Source: Cymbidium sinense (taxonomy: Eukaryota > Streptophyta > Magnoliopsida > Asparagales > Orchidaceae). Taken from it: a DNA stretch of 64,000 nt. The stretch is taken from positions 60,788,268 to 60,852,267 of the forward strand of contig CM038218.1 in the NCBI GenBank assembly GCA_021442155.1. Direction: 5' to 3'. Positions 1 through 12,900 of this stretch are shown piece by piece. Below the pieces are notes generated by a model, which did no database searches, had not been told where the DNA came from, and saw only the letters and a program-made list of their open reading frames with translations. A program made the position numbers and the translations under genes. The first letter of the stretch is position 1. The number at the start of each line of letters is the position of its first letter.

Positions 1-3000
1 TCCTTACATGATGCAGTTGAGAGGTTCATTTCATTATTTCCCATCTTGGAATCAGACAGAGAGCTTGTACCAGCTGATGTCGAAATTGAAGATGATTTCC
101 TCGACATACCACCAGCTTCAAGGAAGCGGGTCTTGGCAGGTAGAAGGAAAGCTCATCTAAAGTTGTATTCGTTTGCCTAATGATTTGCATATCATTTCAT
201 TGAGTAATTTTTATTTTATTCTTGTCTTTTATGGTCGTCCTCCTTATACTAATCACCATAAAATGTCAATAATGATGTACTAGTACTGAATCAAGGACCC
301 CTGCCTTGATTTAATTGGTTGATTCTTATCAAATCCTTGACAAACAAGATCTTGTTTTGCAGTTCCTTTTATTTTAATGATTTTATGAATCCACTTTGCA
401 GAACTGTTTAAGTTCATCAGGTTGTGAAAGTTATATATTTGACCATACAGATTGAGATCTTGGGGTTTATTACCAGTTACTACTAATTATGTGTCAGTAC
501 TTGGACGCAACTGAACCAAATGTTGTTTCTAGGGCCTGCTTACTTGGCTTTCAATCTTTCGTTTGTAGAGTTAATATTTCTGACAAACTTCTTGACCTTA
601 AGAACAGGGATAATTTGGCAGAAGATGCAAGCTTGAAAAGGGCAAGCTTTAATGTCTTAGTTCATCAAAGTGGCCCGTTAATTTGTATGTGCTGTACTTG
701 TACCTGTGTTGTAATGTTAAGGCGTTGAACACCATCAACTTCCTTGACTTCTCTCTATCCATTACTCTTTTTGCCTTGCATCTCCTTTCTGCATTTAGTA
801 CTTGCTTTCCAATTTTCAGAACACTAAGGGCCGTTTGGGATATTTTTTATTTTTTATTTTGTATTTTTATTTTATTTTGTTTATGTTTTACTTAAAAATA
901 AATTTATTTGATTGTACTTATTGTTTTTGAAAATAAAAAATAAATTCACATAAAAAACATTCTAAACAAACATATTTTCAAAAATAACATAAAAATAAAA
1001 ACTAAAAACAGAAAACAAAATTGATCCCAAGCAGCTCCTAAATAAATCTCATTGCCATCTCCAACACTTTTCCTCAATCTTATGCTTGTACTTTACCTAG
1101 CTATTTTTTCCATTTTCGTTGTCATTGCTTCCCTCTATATTTACTGTTGCACCTTACTCGTCTAACTATGAGTTTTCTTGAAAAGAAGGAAAGTCACTTT
1201 TTGTCCCGATGTAGTTAGTCGAGCTTGAGCATGAAGTTCTCTTTCTTTGACTTGCCTCTTTACACATTCACTGTATTCTATTTAAAATTCAAGCTTATAC
1301 TTGTTTTGAGTTCTTACTTAAATCATTTTTCTCAGGATTGCTCCTGCGTGAAATAAAAAGCTTTTGGCGTGTTGCGTTGTTGATGTCCACTCTTTTGCAT
1401 CCAATAGATGCAACTGTCGGCGATTCTGGGAACAAGGAATCAGAAAGAAGAAAAATTTTCACAAAAGTTGAGAGGAGCATTACCGATTTTGGTGAGTTGA
1501 CTTCTCTACCATTTGCATTTCTTATTTGGGGCTGTTTCATAATACAACCACATAGTGTTATATGGTATGATTATCATATAAATACCACAAATTATTGCTA
1601 AAATTTTATGATATTTTTAAAACTAAAAGTCAAATATTTATCACTTTATCAAAAGAAAATTAAATATATATATATATATATATATATAGTCACTTTTATT
1701 GTGCATGCTCGATCCTTCTTGCTTTCATTGTTGACCTACATATATGTTTCATAAGTCAAATATAATGAGCATGACAAAAATGAGGGATAGTGGATTTAGT
1801 ATCATGTGAATCTAGTTCAAAATACCTTGACTGTATCAAGATTCACTCAAATCTTGCCCATTTCATAGAATCGATTACATTAGCACACCAAAAGCCTCAA
1901 AACTATTGAAAGAAGCCATCACAATCAATTCTATCAAACAATGGCGAATAATGAATGTGATGTCTCCCAAATTAGGCTTGCAATGCCTTGATCGCAATCG
2001 ATATCACTTAAATGTCATCTGTTCATGAAACGAATCGTGTTGATGTATTCGGAGCATTGAAATTGTCAAAAAAAAAAAAAAAAATCCCAAGATCAATCAA
2101 CAAAATATGAAGAAAATGATGGATGATGGACGTCTTGCAAATTAGGTTTGAGATGTCTCGATTGCACTTTGGGTGCATTTGGGGAAACAATGGCAATGCG
2201 AAACACACCGCAGTATCGTTTGAAAATTGTATTTTAGACAACAACTTTTGCAACAACTCTACCATTGCATTTTCATATCGTTGCAGCTACTCCAAGCAAA
2301 CCCTTAGATCACTCCAATATCATGCAAGATGGTTTATGCTGACATGTTCGAAACAATAAAATTATCTAGGAAGGACAGTTGAATTAATGGGTCACCATAT
2401 GAAAGCAAATAAGAAATTCCCTTGCATTAGACTGACATGAAATCGAGACATGTTAATGGTAAATTTTTGTGAGAAATGATGAAAAAGTGAAATTTAGGGT
2501 GTGTTTGAGGTGGTTGTAGCTATCTGAAAAAGTAGAGGTAGAGCTACTATAGAAAAAATAGCTGTATGAATTGACCCAAACCCAACTCATTTTTTAAAAG
2601 GTCAAAAGTTTTGACCTAATCATGGGTTAAATTCAAATTAAAATTGAATAACCCATTTGGATATACATTTCAGGTTAAATTCCAATTAAAATTGAGCAAA
2701 TTCAAGCTTGTGGGTCAATTATGGGTTAAAGAGTTAAAATCAAATTAACTTCAGGTTGGCGGGTCAATTCAAACCCCATTTGAAAAATTAAATGGGTTGT
2801 ACTCTTGTACCTGAATACACACCCCTAAAGTTAATCGAGTCAACTCAAATTCTGATTTTTTTTTTCAGGTCAAGTTCATGTTAGATTGTCATGTTGGGCT
2901 AATGATTTGACACTCTTACTCCTCCCCTCTGTCCTACACAGGAAACCTCCTCTTGCTCCTCAAATCATTGACATCTTGCCAACGAACTTTGCATTAGTCC

Positions 3001-3917
3001 TCTCACCGGCTCAGCTCCTCATCCACAGACATCAACTCTCCTCCCAACTTACTGTGACATCCTCCTCTCTCCCTCGATAACCACCTCGACATTGTCACCT
3101 TTGAACTTCCACCCTAATAGCCACCTTATTTCAGGTTCCCTCTCTCTGTTTCTTTATAGCGAAGAAAGATGCCATCACCTTCACTACTATTACATGCTCC
3201 CTCTCCTCATTCCTCTCCATTCCTCTCTCTTGTTTCTCTCTCTAAATAGAGAAACTTTTATTTATCTAGCCATTCTTTCTCTTTCTATATTTCTATATTT
3301 TATATAAAGATATATTATTATAAAAAATACCTAGTGAGCACAGAGTGAGAGAGAGAGAGAAAGTAATAAAAAAGAAATAAAAAAAAAAAAATTGCATATT
3401 TTTATGTTGTCGAATAACTTGTCATGCCTCATGCAAAGGTAAAATGAAAGAAAATTGCTTATATTTAATTATCCATGCAAGTTATTCTAACATGACTAGA
3501 AAATAAGTACTTGTACATTTTAACGTGACAAGAAAATTTTCAAAAAAAAAAAAGTACTAGTGCATCTTGTTTTAAGAGAACAAGAAAATTCTATGTTTGA
3601 TCTTCGTATGGGTGCCATTGAAGGCATATGTATGTATTTTAAAATATAGTGGGGTTAAACATCCTCTATCATGGTGTCTCACGACACCAATTATAAAGTG
3701 TGCTAAGGCCTAACATTTTTAAAAGTTCCCTCACACGGGGAAGATGTTGGAAAGTTATTAAAATTTAGACTTAACGGGATTTGAGATGAATAATCAAAAT
3801 GAAGTATAAAAATTTAAAAATAAAGGAGAGATGGATTTAAAATTCTGAAGGGATTTAAACAACCAGGATTTACTCTAATCCTACTTAAATCCTATTCAAA
3901 TCTTGCCCCACCCCCCT

Positions 3918-3967
<50 letters not shown>

Positions 3968-6900
3968 ATCTATTAAATTCCATAAACTTAATTGAGCAAA
4001 GCAAATATATTGAAATTGACGGAGATCAAACATGATATCATGTAAATTGAAGTTCAGACGTCTTGATCACGACCGAAATCAATTGATATATTCTTCAATT
4101 GCAAAATTGACTGCGTCAATGTATTTAGACTATCAAAATTAATTAAAATTGACTGTTTGCGTCATTTAATTATCACCCGGTAACGAAAAGCTAGCTAAAT
4201 AAGTAATTTCGCATATATCGAAGTTAGAAGGCCCCGATGAACTCCTTTCGTAAAATGGATTGCACCATTAATGTCGAAACAGAGAAAACTATCAAACGAG
4301 ATCTCCACGATCAATTCGATCGAGTGTGGAGCAAATGACAAATTTTGGAAGGCGATGACACATGAATTGAGCTTGAATTCACCTCGATCAAACTCGATAT
4401 CATTCAAATGATCTCTAATTGCGAAATGGGTTGTGACACTATGTTCAAAAATTTGCCTATAAACTACATCTGTATTGTATTAGTTTAGTTTTGGCGATGT
4501 TCACATGAATTTTGTGCAACAAAGAAAATAAAAAATTAGACATTTAATTAAATATGATTGAATCCATTTTAATTAATCAAAATTTAATGATACAGAAAGC
4601 AATTAATTAGATTCTCGAATCTGATTTAATTACATTCAAATTTTTTTGAAATTCATCAATTTAGCCATCTCATGGAAAATCATTAGTGTGAATAGGGGTG
4701 TAAACGAACCGAGCTTCAGCGAGCTTGACATGTGTTCGTGTTTGGCTCGTTAAGGATATTTTTTGTTCGAAATCGGATTGTGTTTGGAATAGCTCGTGAA
4801 CAGTGTGTTCGTGTTTGGCTCGAGAATTTATTCGTGTTCATTAATAGCTCGTGTTCGGCTCGAATTGGCTCGTTTTTAAATATTTAATATAAGAAATTTT
4901 GATTTTTTAATTAATATTTTAAAATATTAATTTTAATAAAAAAAATTTACTGCAAATATACAATAACAATTTGTAGATTAGTAATAAAAGTGATCTTTTA
5001 ATAAATAAATTTTATTGCAAACAAAAGTAACAGAACTCAAAATTACATTTGAATATGATAAAATAACATAATTTATTTATTTGAGTACAAATTATAATTA
5101 ATTATAATCTACAAATAAATTAATAAATGAGTACAATCCAATTATATATTTATACGGAATAAAATGAAATTTTAATATCTTTCAATCTTCAAAATAATCT
5201 TGGTAGACTTGACTTCATTACTCACTTTTTAGAAATCAACAATTTGTCGTATCTCCTGCACTTCACTACTATATAAACAAAACTAGAAAAAATTATGTTA
5301 TACAATTAATAAAATGGCTTAGTTTGAAATTTTATATCAACTAATCAATAATGTCGTCATAACTTGATGGTTGCTTAAATTCTTAAAATAAAAAAAATCA
5401 TAATTTTAAACTATCCACCACAAACAAATTAGACTCTAGAGAACAAAATACCGCAAAACAATAAATAAAATTAGAACTGCATAAATCAAGAAACAAATGA
5501 AAAAGACTGGATAAAACAAGAAAGATAAACAACCATATTATATCTTGAAAAAATATAACATTATAACCCTTTAAAAAACCCATAAACCCAAGTTATTCAG
5601 CACAAAATTAAGTATAATATTGATAAAGTACAATTCAAAATATAATAAAACAATAAATAAAATAAAAATTGTAGTAAAAAAATAATTGAAACAGACTCAA
5701 CTAAATAAGAAATATAATCGTTTTATTTTTGTGGTAAGTTGTATTAAAAAAAAGTTTAATATCACAGTCCTTTAAAAGTCATAAATCTAGCAATTCAGCA
5801 TAAAATCAAGTGTAGTATTAATAAACTAAAGATCAAAATACAATAAAATAATAAATAAAATCAAAATTACAGTAAAAAAATAATTGAAACAAACTCAATT
5901 AAATAAGAAATATAAGCATATTTTGTGGTGCGTCTCGTATTAAAAAAAGTCTAACATCACCTTTTAAAATCATAAATCTAAGTAATCTGAAAAATCAGTG
6001 TAGTGATTGATAATGACCAAAATATAATAAAATAGTAAATAAATTCAAAATTGCAATAAAAAAATAATTGAAATTGATCCAACTAAATAAGATATATAAA
6101 ATAAGTATCTAATTTGTTACATGTCATATTAATTAAAAATGTTTAACATCACTTTAAAATCATAAATCTAAATCCAAAAATCAAAATAGTATTGATAAAT
6201 TAAAGACCAAAATACAATAAAACAAAAAATAAAAACAAAACTTCATAAATCAAAAATGAAATATATATAATCAGAGCTTCATTATTCAACATATCACGTT
6301 AGACAAACTCAAAAATGAATTTAAACAAAAAGATATACCTTAATGTAGTCATAATGGTGTAGTCAGGTTCTTATATAAATAATTAATAGAATTAAATAGA
6401 TTGAAATATTGGAGAAAAGCAATGAGTAGTAAATCATGTATGATAAGTTATTACAAAAAGTAACAAAAACAAGCCCACTAACTTATGAGTCTTGGCTTAA
6501 CAAGCTCAAAAAGTGAAGCAATAAAACAAACTTGAATTTCAATATAAAGTAGCAAGGAAAACCAGCCTATAAGGTATTAAGTAACAAGCAATAAAACAAG
6601 CCCAACATAATATATTTAGTCTAATGTATATAATAATAAAGCATTAATAATCCAAATAGACTCAATTGCATATATATTTCTCTTTCATTCATTTCGTAGC
6701 TTTACTGTTCAGGAAGATTTACATGTAGATTTTTTCCTTCCATGATCTCTTGCTGTAACAAATAGTATTCATTAGAATGACATACAAAAAAGTGAAGACA
6801 AAGATTATAATTATAAAAAAAACAAATAAAGATGAAACTACATCTTACCAAAGGGTTCTTAATATTGTTTTGACAACCTTTAATCCAATTGGATGTACAA

Positions 6901-9900
6901 ACAAATGCATTAACATTTTTTGCGAATAAAGAGCTTATATAATCATCTAAAATTCTACCAAGACTAAAAGGTATTGAAAATTAATTATTATTATCAAGAC
7001 ATCCCTAATCACTTTGAATAAGTACGAATATTTTAGAGTATTCATCCTCCACCAATCAAAAAAATCAATTTATTCATTATTGCACATATATAAACATGCT
7101 TTCAAATATGTTTGCAAATCTTATTTTGAAGGTTAAACAGAACTAGATGCTACAACAAAATCAGCAAAATTTAACATACAATCAAAAGGAGATGAAAAAG
7201 ATGGCTTTGTACCAGTTGTTGTTAAGTTGACTACAATATCAAACGTGATTATAGATTTTCCAAATAATTGTTTTAACTTCCTGAATTTTGAATTCTATCT
7301 CAAAAGATGAGTATATCTTTGGAAATGTAAAGTTTATGAACTTCATATTTAAGCGTGAATCTAACACAACTACCACATATATAAGTAAATTGCATTCACT
7401 CCAATACTTATCAAATTTAATTTTCATCGCAATTGTCATTTGTTTAATATATTAATATATTCATTCATTCCTCATCTTAACATACATAATAGTTGGTAGA
7501 AAAATATTTATAGTTGGATAAGTTGAAGCAGAAATTAGTTTTGTGACATTATGAAAAACAACAAGGAACTTCCTAATTTGCTCATACCTTTGTCAATCAA
7601 AAACAAATGGCAATCACTTGGAATCGCTATCTCAGGCTGCATAATTGTAGAATACACTATGAAAAATAAAGGCAGACTCAAGCATAATATATATAAAATT
7701 TCATCGTGTATGAACATCAATAAATATACCCTTTGAAGTGGAAATTCCTAATTGCTTTGTCATTTCAACAAACTTACGTAATCTCGCTAGAGACTTCTTA
7801 ATATATTTTATTGACTTTCTAATTTGATAAATGATATCCTGAATCTCTTTTAAACCATCTTGAACTATTATATTCAAGATGTGAACACAATATTTCACAT
7901 GAAAGAAATAATCCTAAAAATGTAACTTACCTCTTGAATGAAAATTAGCTTTGAGAGCATTAGCTGTTATTCTTAGCGATTATCTAATATATTTGTAGAA
8001 ATTTTATCTCTACTCAAGCATTCACATATAGCATCACAAATAAAACGTGCAGGTGTAAAGTGGTTCAATTCAGTGATAATTCATTTGTGTAATTTCGAAG
8101 ACTCATTAATATAATGAATTGTTAAGCACATGTATCACACTGTTTAATTGGAAGTCCAACAATCATATGTTAATGATACTATACGTATGTTTTTAAGATA
8201 TGTCTTTAGTTTTTCTTTCTCTGCTTCATAAACTTTTATGCAATTATTTTTTATAGTGTTTTTAGATACTCTTTCATAGTTATGATTAGGGGTGTGCACT
8301 AGTCGGTTCAAACCGAAAAACCGAACCGAACCGATGTTATTTGGTCGATTTGGTTCGGTTTTAAATCTCATAGTTCGGTTTTTGGTTGTAAATGCCTAGA
8401 TATTGGGTTTTTGGTTTTTGGTTCGGTTTTTTTTTTTAAAGATTGGATAAACCGAATAAACCGAATAAACAAAAATTAGTTAAAAAGTCAAATATAAATA
8501 TGTAATTTTGATTATAAGTACTTAATTATTTGTATAGATTTATAGATTTATACTTGAGTAAGAAATTTTTATATAAAATTTATTATATTGTTTTAATTAA
8601 TTAGTTCATTAAAAATATTTTTATTTTTATTTTTATATGTTATTCGATTTAATCAAAAAACCGAATAAAAATTATAATTCGGTTTGGTTAATCGATTTGT
8701 TAATTCGGTTTTATATGTTATTTGGATGGTTTTATTTGGTTTGGTTTATTGGTTTAACAAAAAATTCAACCAAAACCACCTAAATTATTATGATTCAAGA
8801 CCTTCAACAAAATGTTGAACCATGTATACTCAACTATCATAAATGGGTACTCATATATAATTATCATTTTTCTTATTATTTTTCTAATATGAAGATGATC
8901 ATAACTCTTTAAATCACTAGAACTAGGAATCTCAATTTCTGAACTAGCATCAGAAGTCAGAAAATTTAACAATTTTTGCCTTTTATCCAGCAACTCAATA
9001 ACTTGTTTATTTTTAGTTTTGATCTTATCACATTCCCTAACATGTCTGAGAAGTTGTGAAGTGGTGTTAGTCTTGGATTTATGAAATTTTTGTATGACGT
9101 TGTGAGATTTTTAAAGTTGAAACACTTTCAATAAAGTACTTCCAAATTATAGACTTCTTTTTCTTAATTTTCTTAGGAGGGATTCCTCCAATAATAGCAT
9201 CAAGTACAAGTGTTTTTGAACAATTAGGTTGTGAAGAAAGATTAGAATTATAATTACTATTTTTATTCTCTACAACAATCTCGTTACCAAATGATACAGT
9301 TTGAAATAGATCAAAATTTGATAGTATAGTAGGCTATATTGAAGAATAAAATGTGTCAAAACTAAAGATACAATTCATATGCTTGAAATAAGAACATTAG
9401 CATATTATATTGACACAATCCATATAGAAATAGAGCATTACACCATAATTGTGTAATTAATTTGAATACATAGAAATAAGTTAAGCACTATTATAATCTT
9501 ATATAATAGAAAGGTAAAACTTTTGAGATGAGCAAATAGAAGAATAAAATTGAATTGCATAAACATGTTATCTATGCTATTAATGATAAAATAAGAGGTG
9601 TTCAACAAGACATCATTAGTACATTTGACATTTCAAGCAGAAAAAGCCAACTAAATAATAAAACATGAAGTTGTTGCTATTTATGTTTCTACATCTTTTA
9701 ATTTTAGTAGTACAAACAAAATACAAAGTATAAATCATAAATTGTCATGCTATATAATGGATTGCTACTAAAGAAATTGCTATTCTTAAATCTAGCAAAG
9801 GCTTCTAAACATTTAAGCCAATGATAAAACATCAAATATATATTCTGATCAAACATATTTGTGACACATTTTTATATTTTGAATCTTCTGATCAAATATA

Positions 9901-12900
9901 CGTCATTCTTGAATCTAGCAAAGCAAAATATATTTGATGTGGAGAGATTTAGATAACAACCTAAAATGCTACCAACAATGGTATTCATACTTAACAGCTT
10001 ATTAATATAAATTAGAGAAGACTTGAGAAGTTGATTTGAAGGCCTAAAACTTTCTCAAAAATGTTTAAAATATTGTTGAGAACATTAGATTGAAAGGGAG
10101 AATCTCTACATAAAAGCGGTGTTGCTTGCAAAATAAAGACTACATGGAATATATACACACCATGCTCTTCAAATTTCAATCACTTTATAAATTGGCAGGT
10201 TATTGCTTCATTGGAAAAAAAGTCAAATTCTCATGATACAACCTTCTGAATTTGATCATTTCATTTTGCTTTTCAAAATAACTTATCCCCCACATGTACT
10301 ATATTTGTATAGATTAGGTACCATATGATGTTCAACATCATGTATTTTCACCATAATCTCCTTTTTTTTCTTATAAGATTATAACCATGATAAATAAGAA
10401 AGCATTATAAAATATTGCTTAGATTTATAGTTTTTGAAGAGCTCAATCTTATAGTTAGAAGCAGTGAGTTAAATACACATCAATATGGATACCATTGCAC
10501 AATATGAAAATGAATAATAAGACATCAACATGACAACATTTACTCCCAAATTTAATCTGCAAACCAAACAATGAAACTCGCAAGCCTTAAAGGCTCTAAT
10601 AGAGCAATAGTGATGAGATTTTGAAAAGAATCTTTAAAGAATCACAACCATTTGCATAAACTATAGGTTTCGAATATCCTCCTTGAAACAAAGCTTTTAA
10701 AAAACAACTAGATGTAGATAAACCTTAAACAAAATATACACGCACAATCAAACAATAGGCACTTCAACATTTGAACTCACATTCCAACAAGAAATCAAAC
10801 ATCAAAAATCAAAATCAGAAATTTCAAGAGCATTTTTGAGTCATTTAGAACTCACAATATTCTCCATATCTTAATCACTTCACAAATTAAAAAGAGAAAT
10901 TGCATAGCAAAGATTTATCTAATGAATCTATTTCGACCAGTAGAGAATTAAAAATGAGTCTCGAGAGGCAACTCAGGAAGTTAGGCAAGATGGAGAAAGT
11001 AATAATCGATCCCAACCCTGAAGCGAAATCAAGATCGGACTTGGCCTTCCCGTGGATTGCGGCGAATCGCATGCTCGTCTGTAAAGAAGGGAAGGGTATT
11101 GGGACTCATGAGTAGCAACGGAAATGTCAATTTTCAATCAATAGTCAAAATGAGTGGTGAATGACGTGTGATTAAATACGTACGGTTTAATATTTAGGAA
11201 ATCTGGACCGTTTATTTAAAGATTATAGATTTTAATGATTGTGATTTCATCCAAATCATTAAATTAATTTTATTTTTTATAATATATCTAAATTTATTTA
11301 ATTTAAACATTATTAACTAACTCAATTATTCAAATAAATATAAATTAATTAATAAATAGTTAATGATATAACATATATATTATATAATATTTATATAATT
11401 ATTTATAAATATTTATTTATTTGAGAAATCGAACAAGTGATTGTTCGTGTGTTCTTCGCTTATAATCGTCTTAAAATATTTGTTCATGTTTTCTCATACT
11501 TTCTTAGTCGAACATGAGATGTTCGTGAACAACGAGCTTTTTGGACAACCCTAAGTGTGCATTCAGACCCTCTCTAATCAGCCGAAATTCCCTCCCTCGA
11601 TTCCCCTCTCTTTCTCTCTCTCTAATATTATTCTCCCGCTCCTCCCAAGCAGAACTCCCTCATTCGGCCAATGCAAAATCTGCCCTTCTACAACCATAGG
11701 CCAATCGACATCTCGGTTTGCTCCACTATGGCATATGCTTTGCCAAAATCTAGTACCCTGTTGAACCCATCTGGGCCATAACCTCAATCCCAATCCTACC
11801 ACTCATATTACTCCCCATTCCAGCCCATCACTGTGCCGTATCTCTTCAAATTCATCTAACCGAATCTGCCCAAACGGCCTCTACCCATCTATTCGTAAGT
11901 CTGCTATTCCTCCTTTCTGACGTCAGCCCATCCCAGAGCCTCAACCCTCCTACCAACCAAGATCCGTCCTTTTTAGTTTCAGGTTCACCTTTTAATTTAT
12001 CCTACAGCACTTGTATAGGGAAAACCGAGAGCAGCAAAGTATCCTATTAAATCTCTTCTAACAGCTCTATTCAAGGCCAACTAACTCGGTCTTGTCAATC
12101 AACCCAGCTTTCTTGCCGATCTCTTCACCATTGAAAATAACCCTCTCCTATCCGATTTTCCATACAACTCGTCACCTGCTTCTATCTCATTTCTGCACAA
12201 GACAAGATTGAAATCAGATCGTCATTAATTCCAAGTAAGATTTGAAAAAAAGAGATTTTTTTATACAATTTCTCGCTCCACAAAAACAAAAAATTCTTGA
12301 ACACTTCCACCGTTGACTTGAATTCGGTACGAAATGAAGATCCTCTCTCCGTCGATCTTTGATCCAAAGCAAGAGAGAAGAATACGATAGCGTTAATTAT
12401 ATTTTTGGCATTCCTAATGCCCAAACTCTAACGAAAATTCAAGAATCATGAAAACTAAAGGCCTCCGCCGTTAAACTTTGTTTTGTGTGAGATGAAAATC
12501 TTCCCCCCGTCGATTTTTAGATTTGGAACAAGGGAGAAGAGTACTTGCTGTACTAAAAATTTGTGGAACTTAGCATTGCTAAACTAAAATGCCGCCGAAA
12601 TTTTATTTCACTTTGGGCTTAAATCAAATTAGAATAAAAGGGGATAATATAAAATAAAATATTTGAAGCTTCAAATTAAAAATCAAATTGATTTCTTAAA
12701 TTAAATTCAGTTTATCAAATTTGAAAATAGAGACAGATCTTCTAAATTTGAATTTAGTTGAAATGAAAATAAAATTAGATATTCACTATTAAGTATAAAT
12801 GAAGTATTTTTATCAAATATTTGAATTACTTTGCAATCTATATTGGAACAATTAGAAGCATTTCAATTTAAGATGCTTGTGAAGTGATTGATTATTAGAT

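Larger units (their letters stand above)
4693..11553 (-). mobile_element. hAT transposon (Ac/Tam3-like), 6.86 kb, inside the CCA intron
   Basis: The left end begins TAGGGGTGTAAACGAACC and the right end finishes ACAACCCTA (complement TAGGGTTGT), so short imperfect terminal inverted repeats are visible. They are followed inward on both sides by repeated GAGC/CTCG/GTTCGTG subterminal motifs. The 8 bp before it (4685-4692, AGTGTGAA) and after it (11554-11561, AGTGTGCA) agree at 7 of 8 positions, the target-site duplication length of hAT elements. The - strand holds a decayed transposase from the BED finger to the C-terminal dimerisation domain (about 9300 down to 6840). A 190-bp tandem array lies downstream of it, and a 0.5-kb MITE has landed inside the transposase gene. 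The element is old and unlikely to be autonomous. Confidence 0.9.
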
